64,000 bases of DNA from JBBREP01 sp963716525 (GCA_963716525.1 OY970315.1:3162001-3226000); one strand, 5' to 3'; shown: positions 35,939-43,081, counted from the stretch's first letter. Program-made: numbers and translations. Notes: generated by a model from the sequence alone, not told the origin.

Positions 35939-37222
35939 GTGCGAACCGACGGGGGGATCCCGGCCGCGCGCTACACCGATGCGGAGATGGTCGCGCTCGA
36001 GCACGAGCGTTTATGGAACCGCGTGTGGCAGATCGCGTGCCGCGCCGAGGAGCTGCCCGCCGCGGGCGACCATGTCGTGTACACGATCGGCGCCCGATCG
36101 GTGCTGCTCGTGCGCACCGAAGCCGGCCGCGTCGTCGCGTTCCACAACGCGTGCCTGCACCGCGGCACGCAGCTCGCCGCCGACCGCGGCCATTTCGTCG
36201 ACGGCTGCATCCGCTGCCCGTACCACGGATGGACCTACGCGCTCGACGGTCGGCTCGTACACGTGGTCGATCGCGCGGAGTTCGACGGCATGCCGGACGA
36301 CCAGTCGCTCGCGCCGGTGCGCTGCGAGTCGTTCGGCGGTTTCGTGTTCGTCAACTTCGACGCGGGTGCGCGTCCGCTGCTGGAGTTCCTCGATCCGTTG
36401 CCGGCGTTGCTCGAGCGCTACCGCCTCGACGATCTGCGGCTGCGCGGCGTGCGGTCGACGATCCTGCCCGCGAACTGGAAGGCCGTCGTCGACGCGTTCA
36501 ACGAGGGCTACCACGTGCAGGGCGCGCACCCGCAGATCCTGCCGTGGACCGACGACACGTGCTTCGCGTACGAGCGTCTCGGGATGCATTCTCACTACGG
36601 TCGCCTCGCGGGTGCCCGGCGCGCGCTGCGGCCGAGTCCACGGCTCGGTCTCGGCCCCGGCGACTACGACGAGGGCACGATCCTCGCCGCGCTCGTGGAG
36701 GGACTCGGCGGCGCGTTCCTCGCCGAGGAGCGGACGCTCGTCGACCGGGCCCGAGCCGAGAGCGGCGCGAGCGGCGCGCCGTTGCTCGCCACCTATCAGC
36801 GCCTGCGCCGGGGCGTGATGCAATCGAGGGGCTTCGACCTGGCCGGTTTCGCCGACGACGAGCTCACGAGCGCCGACGACGTGTGCTGGTTTCCGAACGT
36901 GGTCGGCCCCATCTATCCGGGCAGCGCGATCATGTTCCGCGCCCGGCCCGACGGCGACGACCCGAACTCGGCGATCCACGACACCTGGGTGCTCGAGTGG
37001 CCTGACGGGCGCGGTACGCCGCGGACCGCGTCGGTGCAGCGCTACGAGCGGTGGACCGACCGCGACTGGGGCGAGATCACCGAGCAGGACTACCGCAATC
37101 TCGAACGGGTGCAGCGCGGCATGCGCACGGGCGGCGTGCCGGTGCTGCGCGGCAACCCGGTGCAGGAGGCGAACGTGCTGCACATGCACCGTGGCATCGA
37201 CGAGTACCTGCGCGTGTCCTGA
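35939..37222 (+). CDS. Rieske-type aromatic-ring-hydroxylating oxygenase, large subunit-like
   Basis: About 427 aa. Rieske [2Fe-2S] site: NACLHRGTQLAADRG ... IRCPYHGWTYALDG (C-x-H and C-x2-H). The catalytic domain has the mononuclear iron motif VVDAFNEGYHVQGAHPQIL (Asp-x-His-x4-His). The substrate may be an aromatic or a steroid-like compound; no ferredoxin or reductase gene is adjacent. Start uncertain: GTG 35939 is the first standard codon, but conserved-looking sequence (QDLDRFL) begins earlier. An in-frame ACG at 35915 sits 8 nt after the -10 TACAGT, so a non-standard leaderless start or a base error is possible. Confidence 0.88.
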   Translation: MRTDGGIPAARYTDAEMVALEHERLWNRVWQIACRAEELPAAGDHVVYTIGARSVLLVRTEAGRVVAFHNACLHRGTQLAADRGHFVDGCIRCPYHGWTYALDGRLVHVVDRAEFDGMPDDQSLAPVRCESFGGFVFVNFDAGARPLLEFLDPLPALLERYRLDDLRLRGVRSTILPANWKAVVDAFNEGYHVQGAHPQILPWTDDTCFAYERLGMHSHYGRLAGARRALRPSPRLGLGPGDYDEGTILAALVEGLGGAFLAEERTLVDRARAESGASGAPLLATYQRLRRGVMQSRGFDLAGFADDELTSADDVCWFPNVVGPIYPGSAIMFRARPDGDDPNSAIHDTWVLEWPDGRGTPRTASVQRYERWTDRDWGEITEQDYRNLERVQRGMRTGGVPVLRGNPVQEANVLHMHRGIDEYLRVS

Positions 37223-37271
37223 ACCACGGGCGGGTCATCGCCGCGCTGGGGGCGGCGCGTTTCCGCAGCCT

Positions 37272-37300
37272 TTGTCACAGCTTGGGGGGCCCTTTACCAA
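37272..37300 (+). promoter_or_regulatory. Possible housekeeping promoter upstream of pilA
   Basis: TTGTCA (37272-37277), 17 nt, TACCAA (37295-37300, followed by T). It would start transcription near 37307, before the sigma-28-like promoter. Weaker case than the latter. Confidence 0.35.
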
Positions 37301-37304
37301 TCCT

Positions 37305-37333
37305 TCAAGTTTGCGGCGTGTGAGGGCCGATAG
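37305..37333 (+). promoter_or_regulatory. Sigma-28-like promoter of pilA
   Basis: TCAAGTTT (37305-37312), 13 nt, GCCGATAG (37326-37333). This is the best of three identical-spacing elements in the window. Predicted start near 37340 falls directly before the riboswitch aptamer, as expected for a functional leader. Confidence 0.7.
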
Positions 37334-37345
37334 CCCTTTTGCGAC

Positions 37346-37452
37346 TCCCGACGGACAAGGGCACACCCGCCGGAAGGCGGGGCCGCAAAGCCACGGGGCC
37401 CACCGCTGTGCAACGGCGCACGGCGAGGCTGGCCGGGTTGCCCAGGGATATC
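37346..37452 (+). ncRNA. GEMM-I cyclic-di-GMP riboswitch in the pilin leader
   Basis: Conserved blocks appear in order: AAGGGCACACC (37357-37367), a hairpin CCGCC/GGCGG, the GCCGCAAAGCCACGGGGCC block (about 37382-37400) with its invariant GCAAAGCC, a variable hairpin, then GCCGGGTTGCCC (37432-37443). This is the GEMM-I consensus; flanking TCCC/GGGA can close P1. The position equal to G20 of the Vibrio Vc2 aptamer appears to be G, which favours c-di-GMP over the A20 cGAMP-type variant. It sits upstream of a pilin gene, a known GEMM-I target. A hairpin without T-run follows, so control may be translational. Confidence 0.85.
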
Positions 37453-37465
37453 GCCCCGGGGGAGA

Positions 37466-37498
37466 CAACGGGGGAGCCGCGCACGGCCAGACCCGTTG
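37466..37498 (+). promoter_or_regulatory. Expression-platform hairpin before pilA
   Basis: CAACGGG (37466-37472) pairs with CCCGTTG (37492-37498), enclosing an inner GCCG/CGGC stem. It lies between the riboswitch aptamer and the Shine-Dalgarno GAAAGGGAG (37502-37510). No T-tract follows. Confidence 0.5.
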
Positions 37499-37517
37499 AC
37501 TGAAAGGGAGAGCTTCG

Positions 37518-37985
37518 ATGCTCACCAGCACCATCGCGGCGCGACGCCGCAACGGCGAAGACGGCTTCACGCTCATCGAGCTGATGGTCGTCGTCCTCAT
37601 CATTGCCATCCTGATCGCAATCGCGATCCCGACCTTCCTGGGCGCCCGCAACCGGGCCCAGGACCGAGCAGCGCAGTCGAGCCTGCGCAACGCCCTGACC
37701 GCGGCGAAGACCATCTACACCGACGGTGAGGACTACACGCAGGCCACGCCCGCGGCACTCGCGGCCGTCGAGCCGTCACTGACCTTCCAGGCCACCGCCT
37801 CGACCGGCCAGAACGCGGTGTACGTGGACGCGGTGAGCGACCACAACATCATCATGGCCGCGTACTCGAAGTCGGGTACCTGCATGTGGATCTCCGACGA
37901 TACGCAGGGTCCCGGCACCCAGTACGCCAAGGTGACGGGCGCCTGTACCACGACGGCTCCGACCACCTGGCTCTCCAGCTGGTGA
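37518..37985 (+). CDS. pilA: Type IV major pilin-like protein
   Basis: 155 aa prepilin. Cleavage motif RRNGEDG/FTLIELMVV at residues 10-24: Gly before the cut and Glu at mature position 5. A hydrophobic helix follows (LMVVVLIIAILIAIAIPTFLGARNRAQDRAAQSSL). The short globular domain has a C-terminal Cys pair (CMWISDD...GACTTT), likely a disulfide loop. Needs PilD for processing and PilB/PilC for assembly. The leader carries a sigma-28-like promoter and a GEMM-I riboswitch, so synthesis is probably set by c-di-GMP. Strong Shine-Dalgarno GAAAGGGAG. A hairpin separates it from a second pilin. Confidence 0.95.
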   Translation: MLTSTIAARRRNGEDGFTLIELMVVVLIIAILIAIAIPTFLGARNRAQDRAAQSSLRNALTAAKTIYTDGEDYTQATPAALAAVEPSLTFQATASTGQNAVYVDAVSDHNIIMAAYSKSGTCMWISDDTQGPGTQYAKVTGACTTTAPTTWLSSW

Positions 37986-38008
37986 TCCTCGGGAACCACT
38001 GAGTGATC

Positions 38009-38036
38009 GGCCCCGGGCGCGCGAGCGCCCGGGGCC
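38009..38036 (+). terminator. GC-rich hairpin between the two pilin genes
   Basis: A perfect 12-bp stem (38009-38020 with 38025-38036) closed by a GCGA (GNRA) tetraloop. There is no T-run. It may attenuate read-through or protect the pilA mRNA 3' end, giving more pilA than downstream products. Confidence 0.55.
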
Positions 38037-38058
38037 GCCGCCGTTCGGAGGGGGACGA

Positions 38059-38535
38059 GTGCAGTCGCGCGACCGCGAATCGGGTTTCACGCTGTTGGAG
38101 CTGATGGTGGTGATCGCGGTGATCGCGATCCTGATCACCATCGCGATCCCGACGTTCCTGGGCGCCCGCAAGCCCGCACAGGACAGGCAGGCCGAGACGA
38201 TCCTGCATACGAGCCTCGTGGCCGCGCGCGTGGGCGCGGCCGACACGGGCGACTACTCCTGGGTGACGCCGGGCGCGCTGCAGGTGCTCGAGACCTCGGT
38301 GGCCTACCTCGACCCGGCGACGCCCGCCGACGCGGGCTCGCACGAGGTGTCGGTGGGCACCGGCGTGGTGAGCGGTTCCACCTACGTGATCATGGTGAGC
38401 CGCTCGGCCGCCGGCCGCTGCTTCGGCGTGTTCGAGCAGGGCGCGGCGGCGACGCAGTACCTCGCCGAGGTGGTGCCCTCGTGTTCGGCCGCGGCGTTCG
38501 ACCCGTCGAGCAGCTGGAGTGCCACGGCCTGGTAG
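38059..38535 (+). CDS. Second type IV pilin-like protein
   Basis: 158 aa from GTG 38059 with Shine-Dalgarno GGAGGGGG. Leader of eight residues, then SG/FTLLELMVVIAVIAILITIAIPTFLGARKPAQDRQAETIL. Close to PilA over the N-terminal helix (same PTFLGAR...AQDR), so a tandem duplicate. The globular part differs and has two Cys (GRCFGVFEQ, PSCSAA). Could be a minor pilin or an alternative major pilin. Follows the hairpin and precedes pilD. Confidence 0.92.
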   Translation: MQSRDRESGFTLLELMVVIAVIAILITIAIPTFLGARKPAQDRQAETILHTSLVAARVGAADTGDYSWVTPGALQVLETSVAYLDPATPADAGSHEVSVGTGVVSGSTYVIMVSRSAAGRCFGVFEQGAAATQYLAEVVPSCSAAAFDPSSSWSATAW

Positions 38536-38579
38536 GCCGAACGGCTCGATTCGGTGGCCGATCGGTCGATGGGGAGCAC

Positions 38580-39506
38580 GTGAGCGAGGTGACGGTCGCG
38601 GTGGTGTGCGCGGTGTTCGGTCTCGTAATCGGCTCGTTCCTCAACGTCGTGATCTGGCGGGTGCCGCGCGAGGAATCGGTGGTGCGGCCCCCGTCGCACT
38701 GCCCGTCGTGCGACGCGCCGATCTCGCCCCGCGACAACGTGCCGGTGTTGTCCTGGCTCGTGCTGCGCGGGCGCTGCCGCCACTGCGGGACGCGCATCAG
38801 CGCGCGCTATCCGGCAGTCGAGTTGCTCACCGCCGCGGTGTTCGGCGCGGTCGGGGCGCGTTTCCACTCGAGCATCGTCGTGACCGCACTGCTCGTGCTC
38901 GCGGCCGCGCTCATCGCCCTGTCGCTCATCGATCTCGACCATCTATTGCTGCCGAATCGCGTCATCTATCCCGCAGCCGCGATCACGGTGCCCTTGTTCG
39001 TGCTCGCGGCGGCGGTCGACCACGAATGGCACGCGCTCGCGTGCGCCGGGCTCGGTGCGGTGATCGCGTTCGCGCTGTTCTTCGTGATCTGGTTCGCGGC
39101 ACCGCGTGCGATGGGCTACGGCGACGTACGCCTGTCGGCGTTGCTCGGCTTCGCGGCCGCGTACTTCGGCTGGCAGGTGCTCGCGGTCGCGCTGTTCGTG
39201 CCGTTCCTGCTCGGATCGTTCGGCGGCATCGCCGTCGCCGCGCCCGTCGTGCTCGCACCGATGGCTGCGGCCGCAGCCGCCGGATACGCGAGCGGTGTGC
39301 GCGTGATGGCCCGCATGAACGGCGGCGTGGCGCCCGCTGACCCGGCGCGCGCCCGCCTCACCGTCGCGGTGCTCGGTGCGCTGCTCGTCGGCTCGCTCAC
39401 GTACCTCGTGTTGAGCGCAGCCGGTCGCGTGCAGCGCGGGCGCCACATCCCGTTCGGCCCGTTCCTGGCCTCCGGTGCCCTGCTCGCGATCCTCGTGCAC
39501 GGTTGA
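38580..39506 (+). CDS. pilD: Prepilin peptidase/N-methyltransferase PilD
   Basis: 308 aa polytopic membrane aspartic protease that cleaves and methylates pilins. The N-terminal segment GLVIGSFLNVVIWRVPR is classic. The cytoplasmic zinc site is CPSCDAPISPRDNVPVLSWLVLRGRCRHCG (two C-x2-C). Catalytic Asp residues: SLIDLDHLLLPN and MGYGDVRLSALLGF (GxGDxK motif with Arg for Lys). About seven to eight membrane helices. GTG 38580 has GGGGAG 3-8 nt upstream. Confidence 0.95.
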   Translation: MSEVTVAVVCAVFGLVIGSFLNVVIWRVPREESVVRPPSHCPSCDAPISPRDNVPVLSWLVLRGRCRHCGTRISARYPAVELLTAAVFGAVGARFHSSIVVTALLVLAAALIALSLIDLDHLLLPNRVIYPAAAITVPLFVLAAAVDHEWHALACAGLGAVIAFALFFVIWFAAPRAMGYGDVRLSALLGFAAAYFGWQVLAVALFVPFLLGSFGGIAVAAPVVLAPMAAAAAAGYASGVRVMARMNGGVAPADPARARLTVAVLGALLVGSLTYLVLSAAGRVQRGRHIPFGPFLASGALLAILVHG

Positions 39507-39540
39507 GCGATCGGCGCGCTCGGCGCGCTCGCGCACAACT

Positions 39541-39586
39541 ACACGCGTGTCATTTCTGCAGGTCGGGCAATCACACGCGTGTGATT
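39541..39586 (+). promoter_or_regulatory. Paired palindromic operators upstream of the pilMNOP operon
   Basis: AATCACACGCGTGTGATT at 39569-39586 is a perfect 18-bp palindrome. ACACGCGTGT at 39541-39550 is a shorter copy of its core. Their centres are 32 bp apart, about three helical turns. They lie 45 bp or more upstream of the -35 element, so activation or looping is more likely than simple blocking. Confidence 0.6.
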
Positions 39587-39630
39587 CATATGTTGCTATC
39601 GGCGGTGATTGTCTAATTGTGAGGGCCGAA

Positions 39631-39660
39631 TTGACGAATGTTGTTGTTGAGGCTTACTGT
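39631..39660 (+). promoter_or_regulatory. Promoter of the HTH-pilM-pilO operon
   Basis: TTGACG (39631-39636), 18 nt, TACTGT (39655-39660). A start near 39667 leaves a short leader with Shine-Dalgarno AAGGGGAG (39676-39683) before TTG 39688. This is a sigma-70-like promoter, unlike the sigma-28-like ones of the other T4P units. Confidence 0.55.
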
Positions 39661-39687
39661 GGCCACCGTTGATCGAAGGGGAGCATT

Positions 39688-39915
39688 TTGGTAGCTGAGC
39701 ACCAACTCCTCACGGTGCGCGAGGTGGCCGAGACGATGCGCGTGTCGACGATGACGGTGTACCGCCTCATCCGCGACGGCGAGCTGCCCGCGATTCGCGT
39801 CGGCAAGCACTTCCGCCTGCGCGCCACCGACGTCGACCGCTTCCTCGCGGCGCGCACGGTCAATCCCGAACGCAATCCCGACGGCAACGAGGGGCACCGG
39901 TGGCGCGCCGGCTGA
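39688..39915 (+). CDS. Excisionase/MerR-type helix-turn-helix protein
   Basis: 75 aa from TTG 39688. LLTVREVAETMRVSTMTVYRLIRDGELPAIRVGKHFRLRATDVDRFLAA is the excisionase-family DNA-binding fold (BldC/SinR-like size class). Very basic tail. It overlaps the start of pilM by 16 nt and is the first gene of the pilMNOP operon, so it is a likely local regulator rather than a phage excisionase. The perfect palindromes 100-150 bp upstream are candidate sites (inference). Confidence 0.82.
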   Translation: MVAEHQLLTVREVAETMRVSTMTVYRLIRDGELPAIRVGKHFRLRATDVDRFLAARTVNPERNPDGNEGHRWRAG

Positions 39916-41759
39916 TCGGCCTCGACGTCGGCACCAACGCCGTCGCCGTCGCCGAGGTGACGAACGGCGGCGCGCCGCGCCTGACCGCATTCGGTCAGGT
40001 CGCGCTGCCGCGCGACGCCATGCAGGAAGGCGAGGTCGTCGACCAGGACGCGCTCGTCGAGGCGGTGAAGCGGCTCCGCACCGAGGTGGGCGTGCGCAAG
40101 GCGCCGGTGCGCCTCGGCATCGCGACGCCGCGGCTGATCGTGCGCCAGGTGGAGATGCCGGTGATGTCGCGCGAGGACCTCGCGGGCGCACTGCGCTTCC
40201 AGCTCGCCGATCTCATCCCGATCCCCGTCGAGGACGCGCTCGTCGACTTCGCGGTGCTCGACGAGGTGCCCGGGTCGCCCGAGAGCGGCACCGAGCCCGT
40301 GATGCGCGTGCTGCTCGCGGCCGCGCAGCGCTCGATGGTCCAACGGCTCGTCGACGCGGTCGAGCGCGGTGGCCTGCCCGTGGAGTCGGTGGAGCTCATC
40401 CCGCTCGCGCTGATCCGCAGCCTCGCCGCGCCAGCGGTGCCGGTGACGCCACCGCCACCGCCGCTCGACGACAACATCCCGGGCGAGCCCGCGGCGGCCG
40501 ACACGGAAGAGACGGCCGGAGCGCCGCCGGCCGTGGCGCCCACCGCGGCCGGGCCCGAAGCCGGCGCCGAGGGCATCGTGAGCATCGGCGGCGGCGTGAC
40601 CTGCGTCGTGGTGCACGAACACGGGGTGCCGCGCTTCGTGCGCGTGCTCGCGAGCGGCGGGCGTGCGCTCACCGACGCGATCGGGACCGCGCTCGAACTA
40701 CCGCCCGAGACCGCCGAGTCGTTGAAGCGCCAGGTGGGCAGCGTCGACGACGAGGTGGTGCGCCAGGCCCGGGCCGCGGCCGAACGCCCACTCGCCGTGC
40801 TGCTCGACGAGATCCGCAGCTCGCTCGACTACTACCGCAACCAGCCGGGTGCTGCACGCCTCCTTCGCGTGCAGCTCACCGGCGGCGGTTCGCAGTACGA
40901 CGGCGTGCGGGAACGGCTCGGCGCGCTGCTCGGCGTGCCGGTGGTGCCCGCCGACCCGCGCGCCCGGGTGGCCGTCGGCGACATCGGCTTCGGCGAGGAC
41001 GAGCTGCCGCGCCTCGACCCGTACTTGCCGGCCGCGCTCGGCCTCGCCATGCCCGGCGACGGCGCGACGCCGCGCCTCGACCTCGCGCCCGAGGAGGAGC
41101 GCGCCCACTTCTTCGGTGCGTCGAGCAACGCCGTGATCGGTGCACTCGCCGCGGCCGTGCTCATCGCGCTGCTCGCGGTCCCGGTCATCAGCCGGCGTCA
41201 CGACGCCTCCCACGATCGTTCGCGGGCCAGCGCGCAGGAGCAGAAGAACGCGCAGACGCAACAGGCGATCAGCAACCTCGAGCCCGTCGCCAAGACCCAG
41301 GCGCAGATCGCCGCGCTCGACGCCCAGGTGGCCGGTCTGGTGGCCACCGACGTCTCGTGGTCACGCGTGCTCAACGAGATCGCACGCACCATGCCGAACA
41401 GCGTGTGGCTCACGAGCTTCCAGGGATCGGTCGCCGGCGAGGGCAATTCGACCGGCACCGGTTCGGCGTCGCGCACCACCACCACGGTGCCGGGCTCCTC
41501 GGCCGGCGCGACCTCCGGCGCGGCCGAAGGGTCGGTCACGTTCCAGGCGACCGGCCTCGACTTCACCGCGGTGGCCGACTGGATCAAGCGTGTGGGCGAG
41601 CTGCCCGAGTTCGCCGACCTGTGGGTGCCGTCGGCGCAGAAGTCGACCCTCGGTGACCGTGACGTGGTGACGTTCCAGTCGACGGCCGGCCTCACCGACA
41701 AGGCGCGCTCGAGCCGCTCGACCGCGGCCGAGAGCTCGGCGAAGAAGGGCTCCCCGTGA
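39900..41759 (+). CDS. pilM-pilN: PilM-PilN fusion protein of the T4P alignment complex
   Basis: 619 aa. Residues 1-395 are the actin-like PilM: RRLIGLDVGTNAVAVAEVT, IATPRLIVRQVEMPVMSREDL, DLIPIPVEDALVDF, then SSLDYYRNQPGAARLLRVQLTGGGSQY. A Pro/Ala-rich loop (about 180-225) interrupts the fold. A membrane helix at about 409-433 (NAVIGALAAAVLIALLAVPVIS) and coiled-coil plus globular part (VSWSRVLNEIARTMPNSVWLTSF, VADWIKRVGELPEFADLWV) are PilN. These are normally separate proteins joined by the PilN N-terminal peptide; here they are one chain. Starts at GTG 39900 inside the HTH gene; stop overlaps pilO. Confidence 0.88.
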   Translation: MARRLIGLDVGTNAVAVAEVTNGGAPRLTAFGQVALPRDAMQEGEVVDQDALVEAVKRLRTEVGVRKAPVRLGIATPRLIVRQVEMPVMSREDLAGALRFQLADLIPIPVEDALVDFAVLDEVPGSPESGTEPVMRVLLAAAQRSMVQRLVDAVERGGLPVESVELIPLALIRSLAAPAVPVTPPPPPLDDNIPGEPAAADTEETAGAPPAVAPTAAGPEAGAEGIVSIGGGVTCVVVHEHGVPRFVRVLASGGRALTDAIGTALELPPETAESLKRQVGSVDDEVVRQARAAAERPLAVLLDEIRSSLDYYRNQPGAARLLRVQLTGGGSQYDGVRERLGALLGVPVVPADPRARVAVGDIGFGEDELPRLDPYLPAALGLAMPGDGATPRLDLAPEEERAHFFGASSNAVIGALAAAVLIALLAVPVISRRHDASHDRSRASAQEQKNAQTQQAISNLEPVAKTQAQIAALDAQVAGLVATDVSWSRVLNEIARTMPNSVWLTSFQGSVAGEGNSTGTGSASRTTTTVPGSSAGATSGAAEGSVTFQATGLDFTAVADWIKRVGELPEFADLWVPSAQKSTLGDRDVVTFQSTAGLTDKARSSRSTAAESSAKKGSP

Positions 41760-42427
41760 GGAATCGCATCGCGCTCGTCGGCGTGCTCGCGCTCGTCGTG
41801 GTGTTGCTGCTGTGGAACTTCGCGTTCTTCGGCCCGGCCGGTCGCGACCGCGACCACGCGCACCAGAGCCTGACGGCGGCCCAGCAGAAGGGCGCCACGC
41901 TCGAGGCTCGGCTGCGGCATCTGCAGCAGGTCAGCGCGCAGGCGCCGGCGCAGCAGGCACACCTCCAGCACCTCAACGCGCTCGTGCCGCCCACCCCGGA
42001 CCTCGAGGGCTTCATCCGCAGTGCCGTCGACCTCGAGCAGCAGGCCGGAGTGGACTGGGTGTCGGTCGACCCGGCGCTCCCGTCGTCGGGGCCGGGCGCG
42101 ACGCAGATCAAGACGCAGGTGATCGTCTCGGGAGGCTTCTTCCAGGTGCTCGACTACCTGAACCGGCTGGAGACGTTGAACCGCCTCGTCGTGGTGGACG
42201 GCATCAACATCACGACCGGGGCCAACGGCTCGTCGTCGAGCGGTGCGACACCGGGCACCACGCCGGCGACCAGCTCGAGCGGCGGCGCGCCGGTGCTCAC
42301 CGTCACGCTGAACGTCCGCATGTTCACCCAGGCCCAGCCGGCCGCGAGCGCGGCGCAGGGATCGGGCCGGACCACGACGCCGACGACCGCGCCGGGCGTG
42401 ACCACGACGACCGCGGCGGCGCAGTGA
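41756..42427 (+). CDS. pilO: Type IV pilus alignment protein PilO
   Basis: 223 aa. Single N-terminal membrane helix (LVGVLALVVVLLLWNFAFF), coiled coil (AAQQKGATLEARLRHLQQVSAQ), then the ferredoxin-like PilO domain (VPPTPDLEGFIRSAVDLEQQAGVDWVSV, QVIVSGGFFQVLDYLNRLETLNRLVVVDGINI). Thr/Ser/Pro-rich tail, probably disordered. GTG 41756 overlaps the pilM-pilN stop; its stop overlaps the next ATG by one base. Confidence 0.9.
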   Translation: MRNRIALVGVLALVVVLLLWNFAFFGPAGRDRDHAHQSLTAAQQKGATLEARLRHLQQVSAQAPAQQAHLQHLNALVPPTPDLEGFIRSAVDLEQQAGVDWVSVDPALPSSGPGATQIKTQVIVSGGFFQVLDYLNRLETLNRLVVVDGINITTGANGSSSSGATPGTTPATSSSGGAPVLTVTLNVRMFTQAQPAASAAQGSGRTTTPTTAPGVTTTTAAAQ

Positions 42428-43011
42428 TGGCCCGGCAGGAACGGCGCCGCCTCGTCGTGCTCGGTTGCGTGCTCGGCGTGCTGGTCGCGGCGTTCGTCGC
42501 CCGGGCCGTGTTCGGTGGGGACGGTTCGTCGAGCTCGCCGGGTTCCGGCCCGGTCGCCGAGCGCACGAACCCGTTCGACACGGTTCCCGGTGTGAGCACC
42601 ACCACCGTGGCGCCGTCGCCGCCCACGTTCCCGGTATACGGCAGCAAGAACCCGTTCGAGCCGGTGATCCAGGTGGAGACGTCGTCGACGACCCCAACCA
42701 CTTCGGGGGGCGCCACCACGACCACCCCGACCACCCCGGGTGGGGGCACGAGCGGCACCACGACCACCACGCAGGTGCCGTCGAACAACCCGCCCCCGGG
42801 CCAGACCGTGACCCTCATCGACGTGTTCCGTGACAGCAGCGGCGTCGTGCAGGCCCGGGTACAGGTGGGCTCGACCGTCTACACCGTGGCCGCGGGCGAC
42901 ACCTTCGCCAACGGCACGTACCGCGTGGTCAGCCTCGACGACCCCTGCGGCCAGTTCCTGTTCGGCGACTCGCCCTTCAAGCTCTGCGTCGGCGAGCAAA
43001 CGCTGAAATGA
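42427..43011 (+). CDS. PilP-like T4P accessory protein
   Basis: 194 aa. Membrane helix at residues 8-30 (LVVLGCVLGVLVAAFVARAVF), a Ser/Thr/Pro-rich linker with two NPF motifs (ERTNPFDTVP, SKNPFEPVI) as in PilP-type proteins, and a small C-terminal beta domain (TVTLIDVFRDSSGVVQARVQVGSTVYTVAAGDTF). Assigned by position after PilO and by layout; sequence identity to proteobacterial PilP is not evident. Last gene of the T4P block. Confidence 0.7.
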   Translation: MARQERRRLVVLGCVLGVLVAAFVARAVFGGDGSSSSPGSGPVAERTNPFDTVPGVSTTTVAPSPPTFPVYGSKNPFEPVIQVETSSTTPTTSGGATTTTPTTPGGGTSGTTTTTQVPSNNPPPGQTVTLIDVFRDSSGVVQARVQVGSTVYTVAAGDTFANGTYRVVSLDDPCGQFLFGDSPFKLCVGEQTLK

Positions 43012-43069
43012 ACGTCCGATCGGTCTCGTCCGAGCGACAGATCGGTCCCGGTCGGCACGCAACGCTCCG

Positions 43070-43075
43070 TAATCT
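43070..43075 (+). promoter_or_regulatory. -10 hexamer TAATCT of aroC, leaderless
   Basis: TAATCT, then six G residues, then ATG 43082. The same hexamer and spacing are used by alaS. Confidence 0.55.
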
Positions 43076-43081
43076 GGGGGG

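Noticed and set aside
39596..39603. Another GCCGATAG (minus strand) as a fourth sigma-28-like promoter
   Set aside because: No TCAA lies 17 nt upstream and it points into the end of pilD.
39688..39915. Phage or integrative-element excisionase
   Set aside because: No integrase, att-like repeats or phage genes are near; it overlaps pilM-pilN and is better seen as an operon regulator.
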